Assembly (NCBI GenBank): GCA_030591195.1
Contig: JAUVBO010000150.1
Location: forward strand, 1 to 6,700
Length of the DNA stretch: 6,700 nucleotides
Origin: Pseudomonadota bacterium
Lineage (GTDB): Bacteria > Myxococcota > Polyangia > GCA-2747355 > JACKDQ01
Direction of reading: 5' to 3'
The notes under the pieces were generated by a model. The model was not told the origin of the DNA. It saw only the letters and a list, made by a program, of their open reading frames with translations, and did no database searches. This document shows, one piece after another, positions 1 through 4,913 of the stretch. Within the stretch, counting starts at the first letter, position 1, and every line of letters starts with the position of its first letter. Position numbers and translations under genes: made by a program.

Positions 1-1032
1 CGCGGTGAAGGTCGCGCGGCCGTTTGTCGCCCGCAGCCCGACTGTCCCGGCGCTGTTGAAGACCACTTGCGGCTTGCAGAACAGGCCGGCGCTGCCGGTG
101 ACGCAGAGATCGCCGGGGAGGCACTTGCCGCTGCCGCAGGGGTCGGTGGCGCCGGGAAGCGGCGGGTTCGTCACGTAGAGGAAGTCCAGCGAGATCGCCT
201 GGAGGACCTTGGTTCCGCTGGCGTCGAGCAGCCGGCAGTGGTGCTCGTCGCCCGCGCCCCAGGCCTGCACCACGTAGCTGCCGCCGACCACGACCGTGGG
301 CGAGCTGAGATCGGGATCGCGGTAGCCCCACTCCGAGTCAGCGTCGCTGGCGACGAGCCCGAGCCCGGCGTGGAGCTCGATGCCGAGCCCCAGGCCGACG
401 GAGCAGACCCGCTGCGGCGCGCCCGAGGCGTGGGTCACCAGGCCCACTTCCCAGTCGCTCGGGTCGAGCACCTCGTCGATGGTGAAGCGCGCTTCGGCGA
501 GGTAGGTCAAGCCGTCGCCGATGACGCCGTCCGGCGGCTCCAGCTGGCCGTTCTTCAGCGACAGGGCGCATGCCCCGGTGCTCATGGTTGGCAGCGCGCC
601 CGCCAGCGGGGTGAAGGTCCAGCTGGTCAGTGCAGAGGGTTCGACGAAGCTCTCGGCGAACCGAAGGCGGTTGCAGGTGGAGGGCCAGGGATCGAGCGTG
701 CCAGGCGCCAGCCCGTCGCAGTCCGTGTCGCCGGCGTACGGACCACCCGGGCACGCCGTACAGTCCTCGGTGCCGGGAAAAAAGGTCCAGTCCGGGCAGT
801 CGCCACCGGCGTCCTGCTGGCCGTCGTTGGCGATCCCCACGTCTGCCGCCAGGTCGACGGCGCCGCCTTCGGCCGGGCGGGCCTTGTCGAGGGGGGGGCC
901 ATCGCCGGGTGGGCCGGCGTCGGCCGCCGTGCCGCCGAGGTCGCGGGCACCGAAAGGCAAGACCAGGTCACAGCCGGTGACCACCGCGGCAGCGGCGCAA
1001 GCCAGCACGATCCGCGCGGCATCCATCGCCAT
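1..1032 (-). CDS. Lipoprotein with LamG/concanavalin-like domain, 3' end cut by window edge
   Basis: The frame is open from ATG at 1032 to base 1: 344 residues with no stop. GAGGT lies 5 nt upstream (1038-1042), which favours this ATG over the in-frame ATG at 1026. Residues 5-20 are a hydrophobic signal ending in lipobox VTGC, so Cys21 should be lipidated. Asp22 at +2 is an inner-membrane retention signal in E. coli; whether that holds here is unknown. A Gly/Pro/Ala/Asp-rich linker (30-78) and a short Cys cluster (Cys79, 91, 94, 105, 120) follow. From about 122 comes a beta-rich region of LamG/ConA style (FAESF near 125, a GDGLTYLAEARF strand near 172, VGLRATN at 331). A Cys-containing loop (299-319) is inserted before the last strands. 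VGLRATNGRATF resembles the end of such domains, so I infer the stop is not far beyond the edge. It lies 37 bp behind lepB, probably in one operon. The ligand is unknown. Confidence 0.82.
   Translation of the reverse strand, partial: MAMDAARIVLACAAAAVVTGCDLVLPFGARDLGGTAADAGPPGDGPPLDKARPAEGGAVDLAADVGIANDGQQDAGGDCPDWTFFPGTEDCTACPGGPYAGDTDCDGLAPGTLDPWPSTCNRLRFAESFVEPSALTSWTFTPLAGALPTMSTGACALSLKNGQLEPPDGVIGDGLTYLAEARFTIDEVLDPSDWEVGLVTHASGAPQRVCSVGLGLGIELHAGLGLVASDADSEWGYRDPDLSSPTVVVGGSYVVQAWGAGDEHHCRLLDASGTKVLQAISLDFLYVTNPPLPGATDPCGSGKCLPGDLCVTGSAGLFCKPQVVFNSAGTVGLRATNGRATFTA
891..898. repeat. 8-nt G/C homopolymer in lipoprotein linker
   Basis: Eight G on the plus strand (eight C on the coding strand) fall in the codons for Gly-Pro-Pro-Leu around residues 45-48 of the left-edge lipoprotein, in the low-complexity linker just after the lipidated cysteine. 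Loss or gain of one base would truncate or scramble the whole LamG-like domain. The run itself is seen; slippage is inferred. Confidence 0.5.
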
Positions 1033-1069
1033 AGCCTACCTCAGAAACGGGCCGGTGATGACGGGGCGG

Positions 1070-1660
1070 CTATAGCTGGGCCGTGCCGCGGATCTGGTCG
1101 AGCGCCACCGGGCCGAAGTGGCGGCTGTCGTGGCTGTTGTCACGGTTGTCGCCGATGACGAAGACGTGGCCCGCCGGCACCTCGACCGGCTGGCTGCTGC
1201 CCGGCAGCGTCTCGCCCGCCGGCAGGTAGATCACCTGGTAGCGCGCCGTGCCGAGGCGCTCGTTGAAGAGCCGGCAGGGCCGCTCGGTGGTCTGGCCCTG
1301 GTCGTCGGAGTCCTGGTAGCTGCACCGGCCGCCGACCTGCTGGTGAGCCACGAACTTGCCGTTGAGCAACAGCACCTGGCCGCGCAGCAGCACCGTGTCT
1401 CCGGCGAGGCCGACGACGCGCTTGACGTACTCGCGATCGGGCGCGTGGGGCGCGGCGAAGACGATCACGTCACCCCGGGCCGGGCTGCGCGCCAGGCGGT
1501 AGACGAAGAATCGCTGGCCGGCCTTGATCGTCGGATGCATCGAGCCCGAGGGCATGTTGTACATCTTGAACAGCGACACCAGGCCGACCAGGACGACGCC
1601 GATCAACAGGGCGGCGCCGATCAACAGTCGCCCGGCGAGCTTCTTCCGTGAGCCGGTCAT
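1070..1660 (-). CDS. lepB: Signal peptidase I
   Basis: Type I signal peptidase (S26), a membrane serine protease that cuts Sec/Tat signal peptides from exported proteins on the periplasmic face. The 196 residues hold one N-terminal membrane segment (about 11-32) and then the family boxes in order. PSGSM at 37-41 has the nucleophile Ser40. REYVKRVVGLAGD at 76-88 has the general base Lys80. GDNRDNSHDSRHFGP at 170-184 is the C-terminal box. Cys113 and Cys129 flank an insert and could form a disulfide in the periplasm. With one membrane anchor it is shorter than E. coli LepB, but it looks complete. ATG at 1660 is the first ATG after an in-frame TGA six bases upstream. No good Shine-Dalgarno is visible, and the transcript may be leaderless. 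It lies upstream of the left-edge lipoprotein and divergent from another one. Lipoproteins are processed by LspA, so they are not its expected substrates. Confidence 0.95.
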   Translation of the reverse strand: MTGSRKKLAGRLLIGAALLIGVVLVGLVSLFKMYNMPSGSMHPTIKAGQRFFVYRLARSPARGDVIVFAAPHAPDREYVKRVVGLAGDTVLLRGQVLLLNGKFVAHQQVGGRCSYQDSDDQGQTTERPCRLFNERLGTARYQVIYLPAGETLPGSSQPVEVPAGHVFVIGDNRDNSHDSRHFGPVALDQIRGTAQL

Positions 1661-1699
1661 GCCGTATCATATACCTGGGACGAAGGAGCGAAGGGGAAG
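1661..1699. promoter_or_regulatory. Divergent promoter spacer with symmetric GTATCATATAC element
   Basis: Only 39 bp separate the start codons of lepB (minus) and the second LamG-like lipoprotein (plus). An AT-rich inverted repeat GTAT-CAT-ATAC sits at 1664-1674. It reads TATCAT on the plus strand (1665-1670) and TATGAT on the minus strand (1671-1666), each 5/6 to the sigma70 -10 consensus. A plus-strand transcript from it would start near 1677 and include AAGGAG (1683-1688). A minus-strand transcript would start at about the A of the lepB ATG. No clear -35 box is seen on either side. Promoter activity is inferred. Confidence 0.45.
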
Positions 1700-2452
1700 A
1701 TGCGGTCTGTCGCTCGTCGGGGGGGGATCCTGTTGCTCTGGGGCGCAGCGCTGCTGAGCAACGGCGGCTGTCACTGGGCGCTGCCCTACGGCGGCGATGT
1801 CGTGGTCGAGGGTGGCGTGGTCGAGGGTGGCGTGGTCGATGCGCGGGGCGACGTCCTGCACGCCGGCTGCTTCTTCGACGACTTCAACGCCGGGGGTTTC
1901 TTTCAGTGGAATGCGCCCCTGGGCGCGGGGGTCACCGGCGTCGTGGCTGGTGGGAACTGGCAGGTGGTGATGCCGGCCAAGGGCCCCGACGGCACGCCCG
2001 CGCTCGAGTACGTGGGCACCGGGATCGGGCTGACGAGCCACTCGAGCCTGCAAGGCTTGACCGGCCTGGCTCTCGAGCTCGACTTCCGCGTCGAGGGGAT
2101 CTCCGGCGACCTCTTCCTGCTCGTGGCGCCCGCTGGCAGCGGCTTCGCCGGCCCGGCCTACGCGGCCGGCATCCACCCGGTCGGTGGCGACAGTCCGGTG
2201 GACCAGATCGTCTACTGGGACGGCAGCACCAGCAGCAAGCTCGACGAGGCCGCACCACCGCTGACGATCGCGAGCAAGAGGTGGCATCGGGCGCGGCTGA
2301 CGGTCTCGGCAGCCGGCGCGATCGCGATCGAGGTCGACGGCGAGGCGCGGCTGGCGGCGGAGGATCTGCGGATCACGCCGCCCTACGACGTGGCCGTGGG
2401 TTTTGGCAACCGCGGGCTGATCGACAACGTCTCGCTTTGCCCCGCGCGCTGA
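1700..2452 (+). CDS. Lipoprotein with LamG/concanavalin-like domain
   Basis: Complete 250-residue exported protein. The start is ATG at 1700, with AAGGAG (1683-1688) 11 nt upstream and AAGGGG nearer. Residues 1-23 form an Arg-containing signal peptide that ends in SNGGC. Cys24 is the probable lipidation site, although Asn at -3 is not a textbook lipobox residue. A tandem VVEGG linker (35-46) follows, then a beta-rich domain from FFDDFNAGG (58-66) to VGFGNRGLIDNVSL (233-246), the layout of LamG/ConA jelly-roll domains found in many secreted proteins. The only other cysteines, Cys57 and Cys247, bracket the domain at its first and last strands and could form a disulfide joining them. No enzyme motif is visible, so sugar or protein binding is a guess. 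It is divergent from lepB and convergent with padR, hence monocistronic. An 8-G run interrupts the signal-peptide codons. Confidence 0.85.
   Translation: MRSVARRGGILLLWGAALLSNGGCHWALPYGGDVVVEGGVVEGGVVDARGDVLHAGCFFDDFNAGGFFQWNAPLGAGVTGVVAGGNWQVVMPAKGPDGTPALEYVGTGIGLTSHSSLQGLTGLALELDFRVEGISGDLFLLVAPAGSGFAGPAYAAGIHPVGGDSPVDQIVYWDGSTSSKLDEAAPPLTIASKRWHRARLTVSAAGAIAIEVDGEARLAAEDLRITPPYDVAVGFGNRGLIDNVSLCPAR
1719..1726. repeat. 8-nt G homopolymer in signal-peptide codons
   Basis: Eight consecutive G cover the end of codon 7 through codon 9 (Arg-Gly-Gly) of the plus-strand lipoprotein. A one-base slip would change the frame before the hydrophobic core and so remove export. The run is seen directly; phase variation is only inferred. 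Confidence 0.5.
1802..1839 (+). repeat. 15-bp tandem repeat coding VVEGG
   Basis: GTGGTCGAGGGTGGC occurs at 1802-1816 and exactly again at 1817-1831, followed by a partial third copy GTGGTCGA (1832-1839). The unit is five codons and stays in frame, encoding VVEGG-VVEGG-VVD. Gain or loss of units would alter only the spacer between lipid anchor and folded domain. Confidence 0.9.
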
Positions 2453-2462
2453 AGAGCCCCTT

Positions 2463-2491
2463 GGCTGCTTCGCGGTCCCGGGCAAGCAGCC
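2463..2491. terminator. Stem-loop between convergent genes
   Basis: Perfect 8-bp inverted repeat GGCTGCTT (2463-2470) / AAGCAGCC (2484-2491) with a 13-nt loop, placed 10 nt after the plus-strand lipoprotein stop. No T-tract follows on either strand, so intrinsic termination is uncertain. Its position between tail-to-tail genes supports a 3' end role. Confidence 0.45.
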
Positions 2492-2505
2492 CATGTCTTG
2501 GCGGA

Positions 2506-2527
2506 GCCTCAGCGCGACAGCTGAGGC
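2506..2527. terminator. Stem-loop across the padR stop codon
   Basis: Perfect 8-bp inverted repeat GCCTCAGC (2506-2513) / GCTGAGGC (2520-2527) with a 6-nt loop. The padR stop codon (2509-2511) lies inside one arm. No U-tract follows. It could act as a terminator or as a 3' stabilising hairpin for padR mRNA. Confidence 0.4.
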
Positions 2528-3051
2528 AGCTTGCGCCGGATCTGGCGGATCCAGGTCAGCTCGCTGAGCAGCGCGTTGCTGCGGTTGTCGGCGATCATCT
2601 GCCTGAGGAACCGCTCCCGCGGCGTGCGGGCAGGGTTGAGCGGGCCGCGGCGGATCTGCTCGCGGGCCATCAGCAGCTGCAGCTCCGCCTCGCGCTCGTA
2701 TTTGATCAGCAGCTCCTCGAGCTCGGCGTCCGGCAGCTGGTCGGCCCAGGCGAGCTGGACGAGGAAGGTGCTGCGCGTCTGAGGCAGCTCCGGGGTTTCG
2801 CTGACCCACCTTCTTAGGGCTTGCTCGCCCTGGTTGGTGAGGCGGTAGACCTTGCGCGGGCGCATGCTGTCCTGCCCCTTGACCTGCAGGGCCACCAGCT
2901 CGTCCTTGTGCAGCTTGACCAGCGAGCGATAGATCTGGTTGTTGTTGCCCGACCAGTGGAACAATGACGAGCCGGCAAAGAGCTTCTTCAGGTCATACCC
3001 GCTCAGTGGCTTCCAACTGAGGAAGCCCAGGATCGCATGCTCGATCGACAT
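2509..3051 (-). CDS. PadR-family transcriptional regulator
   Basis: A 180-residue DNA-binding regulator of PadR/AphA type. Residues 1-85 form the winged helix. SIEHAILGFLSWKPLSGYDL is the classic opening (2-21), NNNQIYRSLVKLHKDELV (37-54) covers the recognition helix, and RPRKVYRLTNQGEQALRRW (64-82) is the wing plus following helix. Residues 95-175 are charged and helical, matching the C-terminal dimerisation domain of the longer PadR subfamily. These proteins usually repress genes for drug or phenolic-acid stress and often their own gene, losing DNA binding when a small molecule binds. The start is ATG at 3051, with GAGAGG 10 nt upstream (3062-3067). No transporter, decarboxylase or other typical PadR target lies nearby. 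The 129-bp AT-rich upstream spacer suggests its own promoter and autoregulation. Ligand and regulon cannot be read from the sequence. Confidence 0.92.
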   Translation of the reverse strand: MSIEHAILGFLSWKPLSGYDLKKLFAGSSLFHWSGNNNQIYRSLVKLHKDELVALQVKGQDSMRPRKVYRLTNQGEQALRRWVSETPELPQTRSTFLVQLAWADQLPDAELEELLIKYEREAELQLLMAREQIRRGPLNPARTPRERFLRQMIADNRSNALLSELTWIRQIRRKLPQLSR

Positions 3052-3085
3052 CCAGGTCCCGCCTCTCGCGTAACTAGGTTGTTTG

Positions 3086-3097
3086 TAACATATGTTA
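3086..3097. promoter_or_regulatory. 12-bp perfect palindrome, candidate PadR operator
   Basis: TAACATATGTTA is a perfect 12-bp palindrome centred 40 bp upstream of the padR start, in a locally AT-rich spacer within a GC-rich window. PadR dimers are known to bind AT-rich dyads of ATGT/ACAT type near their own promoters. On the minus strand TTAACA (3098-3093), 5/6 to the -35 consensus, overlaps the palindrome, so binding there could block polymerase. A -10 16 bp downstream (TAGTTA, 3076-3071) is weak. Operator function is inferred. Confidence 0.5.
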
Positions 3098-3134
3098 ACG
3101 CAAGTGCTAGAGGAGGGGCGTCCTGTCTTGTACT

Positions 3135-3149
3135 TTTATGAATTTATGA
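3135..3149. repeat. AT-rich direct repeat TTTATGA x2 in padR upstream spacer
   Basis: TTTATGA occurs at 3135-3141 and 3143-3149 with an 8-bp period, in the most AT-rich stretch of the window, between the cysteine-rich gene stop and padR. On the minus strand it reads TCATAAATTCATAAA. It may be an upstream promoter element or accessory regulator site for padR. I see no gene or clear terminator hairpin in 3052-3180. Confidence 0.35.
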
Positions 3150-3180
3150 CTGTTTGCCCAGAGGAACGGTGGCCAACGCG

Positions 3181-4254
3181 TCAGTGGTCGCTGTAGTCAC
3201 ACTTGCCGGAGGCCACGTCGCACTTGCCGACCATCCCGGCCCAGTAGCAGGTGTCCTCGTTGTCGGGGGTGGCCGGATCGTCCTCGCGACAGGGCATCCT
3301 GCAGCGACCGAAGCCCGACGAGCCGCCCTCGCAGATGATGTAGGGCGCGTTGCAGTCGGCGTCGACCTCGCAGGTGCACTGCTTGAAGGCCGCCTTGGGC
3401 ACCGCGGTGTCGACCAGATTGCACTTCTTTCCGAGGGTGCTGCTGGCGCACTCGCTGTGGTCGGTGCAGACGCACCAGTTGGCGCCGGTGCCGGCGAGGT
3501 CGGTGGTGTTGCAGTGGGGGCCGTGGGAGCGGGGGTTGGTGGTGCAGTGGGCGTCGGTGAGGCACTCCTCGCAGAGGTTGCCTCGCGCCGGGTTCTTGAC
3601 GCAGAAGGTGGCGTAGGCCTCGGTGCAGCTCGGATCGCAGTCGCCCGGCACGGGAGGCGGATCGTCGCACGGCTTGGCGCTCTCGCAGCCGTTGATGCCG
3701 TCGCAGTTGAGCATCTCTGCCTCGCAGGTGGTGCAGACACTGCCGTTGCAGTACTGATCGGTGCCGCAGGCAAAGGCGCTGGCCGGCGAGCAGGTGCTGG
3801 TCACCCCGCAGGCGGTGGTCTCCTCGCAGTCGGCGACGCCGTCGCAGTTGAAGGTGCTCGGCGGGCAGGCGAGGCAGGTGGTCGCTGCGCAGTAGAGGGT
3901 GTTGTGGCCGCAGGCGTTGGGCGTCGAGGGGCTACAGCCGGGCGTCGCCGCGCAGGCCGCGCCGGCGCAGCCACCCTGGCACTCGCAGCCGTTGCTCGGC
4001 GCCAGGCCGAGGTCCTGGTTGCAGTCGACGAAGCCGGCGCTGCAGGTGCAGACGTTGTCGGTGCGGCAGGTGGCGCTGGCGCCGCAGCCCGTGGCCGGAC
4101 AGCCGGTGGGCCCGGCGGCAGGCACGCACTGGTAGCCGGTGGCCGGGCTACAGACCTGACCAGCAAGGCACTGGGGACACGACCCGCCGCTACCGCTGCT
4201 GCTACACGCCGCGATCATCAGGGACGTCAGCACCACGCATACCCGCGAGCTCAT
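3181..4254 (-). CDS. Cysteine-rich secreted lipoprotein with NCDG/CE repeats
   Basis: A 357-residue protein with 52 cysteines. Residues 1-16 are a signal peptide ending in lipobox IAAC, with lipidated Cys17 and Ser18 at +2, followed by a Ser/Gly spacer. Two clear repeats, 107-149 and 155-196, share CSP-x4-ACG-x(2-3)-YC-x4-C-x2-C-x5-NCDG-x3-CE-x4-C. A looser copy at 52-96 contains GFVDCN and NGCEC. The second half has shorter units with C-x4-5-C spacing (TDAHC, TDHSEC, EVDADC), ending in CYWAGMVGKCDVASGKC. Such disulfide-rich repeats are common in secreted proteins of myxobacteria and relatives; their function is generally unknown, with adhesion or extracellular structure a guess. The start is ATG at 4254, with GGAAGGAG (4262-4269) 7 nt upstream. 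It is divergent from the 4378 gene and lies upstream of padR across a 129-bp gap. Stability should need an oxidising compartment and thiol oxidases encoded elsewhere. Confidence 0.88.
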   Translation of the reverse strand: MSSRVCVVLTSLMIAACSSSGSGGSCPQCLAGQVCSPATGYQCVPAAGPTGCPATGCGASATCRTDNVCTCSAGFVDCNQDLGLAPSNGCECQGGCAGAACAATPGCSPSTPNACGHNTLYCAATTCLACPPSTFNCDGVADCEETTACGVTSTCSPASAFACGTDQYCNGSVCTTCEAEMLNCDGINGCESAKPCDDPPPVPGDCDPSCTEAYATFCVKNPARGNLCEECLTDAHCTTNPRSHGPHCNTTDLAGTGANWCVCTDHSECASSTLGKKCNLVDTAVPKAAFKQCTCEVDADCNAPYIICEGGSSGFGRCRMPCREDDPATPDNEDTCYWAGMVGKCDVASGKCDYSDH

Positions 4255-4261
4255 GTGACTA

Positions 4262-4304
4262 CTCCTTCCACTGTCGAGTCTTCAAGCAACGGGCCACTAT
4301 AGCT
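4262..4304 (-). promoter_or_regulatory. Ribosome site and possible -10 of the cysteine-rich gene
   Basis: GGAAGGAG (4269-4262) is the strongest Shine-Dalgarno in the window, 7 nt before ATG. TATAGT (4301-4296), 5/6 to the -10 consensus, lies 41 nt before the start and would give a leader of about 35 nt. No good -35 is seen. The rest of the 123-bp divergent spacer is GC-rich, with a direct repeat GACGATC at 4329-4335 and 4354-4360. Confidence 0.45.
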
Positions 4305-4365
4305 CGGGACCCGGACCCCCGTCCGCTCGACGATCGGTTCCCGCCGCCCGCCGGACGATCTGTTG

Positions 4366-4377
4366 TACTCTGCGGGC
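4366..4377 (+). promoter_or_regulatory. Possible leaderless -10 (TANNNT-N6-ATG)
   Basis: TACTCT (4366-4371) is followed by exactly six bases and then ATG at 4378, with no Shine-Dalgarno in front of that ATG. This is the spacing expected when transcription starts on the A of the start codon. It is inferred from spacing only, and no -35 is evident. Confidence 0.35.
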
Positions 4378-4872
4378 ATGACGCTCTACGACGAAACCAG
4401 ACAGCTCGCCGAGCAGTGGGGTCTGAAGGTCGAGGTGCAGACCGACGAGACCCGCACCGGCGACGGCATGGACGCCACCTTGCGGTGCCTGGTCGACGTG
4501 GTCCGCCCGACCACCGCAGCGATCGAGGCCTCGCTGCGAGAGGAGCACCTCGGTGACAAGCTCAAGCGGCTGGTGGGTCAGGGCGATCCGATCACCGGCG
4601 ACGAGGTCTTCGACAAGCGCGTCTGGGTCGACACCGACACCGCCCACGGCGAGACGATGCTGCTGCTCGCCGACGAGGGTGTCCGCGCGGCGTTGCTCGA
4701 GGCCCTGCGCCTGGCCGAGCACGTCTCGCTGACCGCGGTCGAGGTCAAGCTGCGCGCGGTCAAGACCGGGATGCTGGCGAGCTACTCGCCCGGCGACCTC
4801 GCCGACGTCGAGCGGGCCGCCATCGCCCTGGCCGTCGCCGTCGAGCGCTGGGCGCGGCAGCGATCCGCCTGA
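4378..4872 (+). CDS. Hypothetical cytoplasmic protein
   Basis: I do not recognise this 164-residue protein. It has no signal peptide or membrane segment and is acidic and mostly helical by appearance. MTLYDETRQLAEQWG opens the protein. GDEVFDKRVWVDT (74-86) followed by a Leu-rich helix with EGVRAALLEAL (100-110) resembles a 'tGDxxFDxxVxV...LLxxExR' pattern I associate with uncharacterised proteins of high-GC bacteria; this is memory of a pattern and not a family assignment. Residues 138-164 form an amphipathic Ala/Val-rich helix. ATG at 4378 is preferred. An in-frame TTG at 4363 would add five residues (MYSAG), but it also lacks a ribosome site. It is divergent from the cysteine-rich lipoprotein and convergent with the thiolase, so it stands alone as a transcription unit. 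Eight of its codons (residues 113-120) are exactly duplicated just after its stop. Confidence 0.75.
   Translation: MTLYDETRQLAEQWGLKVEVQTDETRTGDGMDATLRCLVDVVRPTTAAIEASLREEHLGDKLKRLVGQGDPITGDEVFDKRVWVDTDTAHGETMLLLADEGVRAALLEALRLAEHVSLTAVEVKLRAVKTGMLASYSPGDLADVERAAIALAVAVERWARQRSA
4714..4737. repeat. 24-bp exact direct repeat, copy 1 (inside the unknown gene)
   Basis: The 24 bases at 4714-4737 encode residues 113-120 (AEHVSLTA) of the 4378 gene, exactly eight codons in phase. They recur base for base at 4886-4909, 172 bp downstream. The flanks of the two copies do not align. Confidence 0.95.
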
Positions 4873-4887
4873 TCGCCGCGCTGCCGC
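4854..4887. terminator. GC-rich hairpin across the stop of the unknown gene
   Basis: GCGGCAGCG (4854-4862) pairs with CGCTGCCGC (4879-4887), a 9-bp perfect stem. An alternative inner hairpin CGATC (4861-4865) / GATCG (4871-4875) has loop CGCCT. The stop codon at 4870-4872 lies inside. No T-tract follows, so it is a candidate terminator or 3' protective structure in a convergent junction. Confidence 0.45.
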
Positions 4888-4909
4888 CGAGCACGTCTCG
4901 CTGACCGCG
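4886..4909. repeat. 24-bp exact direct repeat, copy 2 (between convergent genes)
   Basis: Second copy of the 4714-4737 sequence. It begins 14 bp after the stop of the gene that contains copy 1 and ends 4 bp before the thiolase stop codon. It overlaps the last two bases of the hairpin arm at 4879-4887. It is non-coding in its new place and out of phase with the upstream gene. Confidence 0.95.
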
Positions 4910-4913
4910 CTGG

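Noticed and set aside
67..1158. Long open frame on the plus strand (363 codons) opposite the left lipoprotein and lepB
   Set aside because: Its product is an Arg/Ala/Gly-rich low-complexity sequence with no motif, and it overlaps two well-supported genes on the other strand. Antisense frames stay open in GC-rich DNA because of third-position bias.
1802..1839. Considered as CRISPR-like or regulatory repeat
   Set aside because: The copies are contiguous without spacers, 15 bp, in frame and coding. It is a simple coding microsatellite.
1700..2452. Possibility of a dedicated sortase/rhombosortase-type surface system around lepB
   Set aside because: The second lipoprotein ends in SLCPAR with no C-terminal sorting motif, hydrophobic helix or basic tail, and the peptidase has standard signal peptidase I boxes.
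1648..2817. Long open frames on both strands across 1648-2817
   Set aside because: They run through the 1700-2452 lipoprotein and into padR in wrong phases, with Arg-rich or Ala-rich products and no family features. They are shadows of the real genes.
3154..4302. Plus-strand open frame (382 codons) opposite the cysteine-rich gene
   Set aside because: The Val/Ala/Gly-rich translation is the complement of Cys and Gly codons. The minus strand has the signal peptide, lipobox, repeats and a strong ribosome site.
4363..4377. TTG at 4363 as start of the unknown gene
   Set aside because: It has no ribosome site and adds only MYSAG. The ATG at 4378 gives a more natural N-terminus, although TTG cannot be fully excluded.
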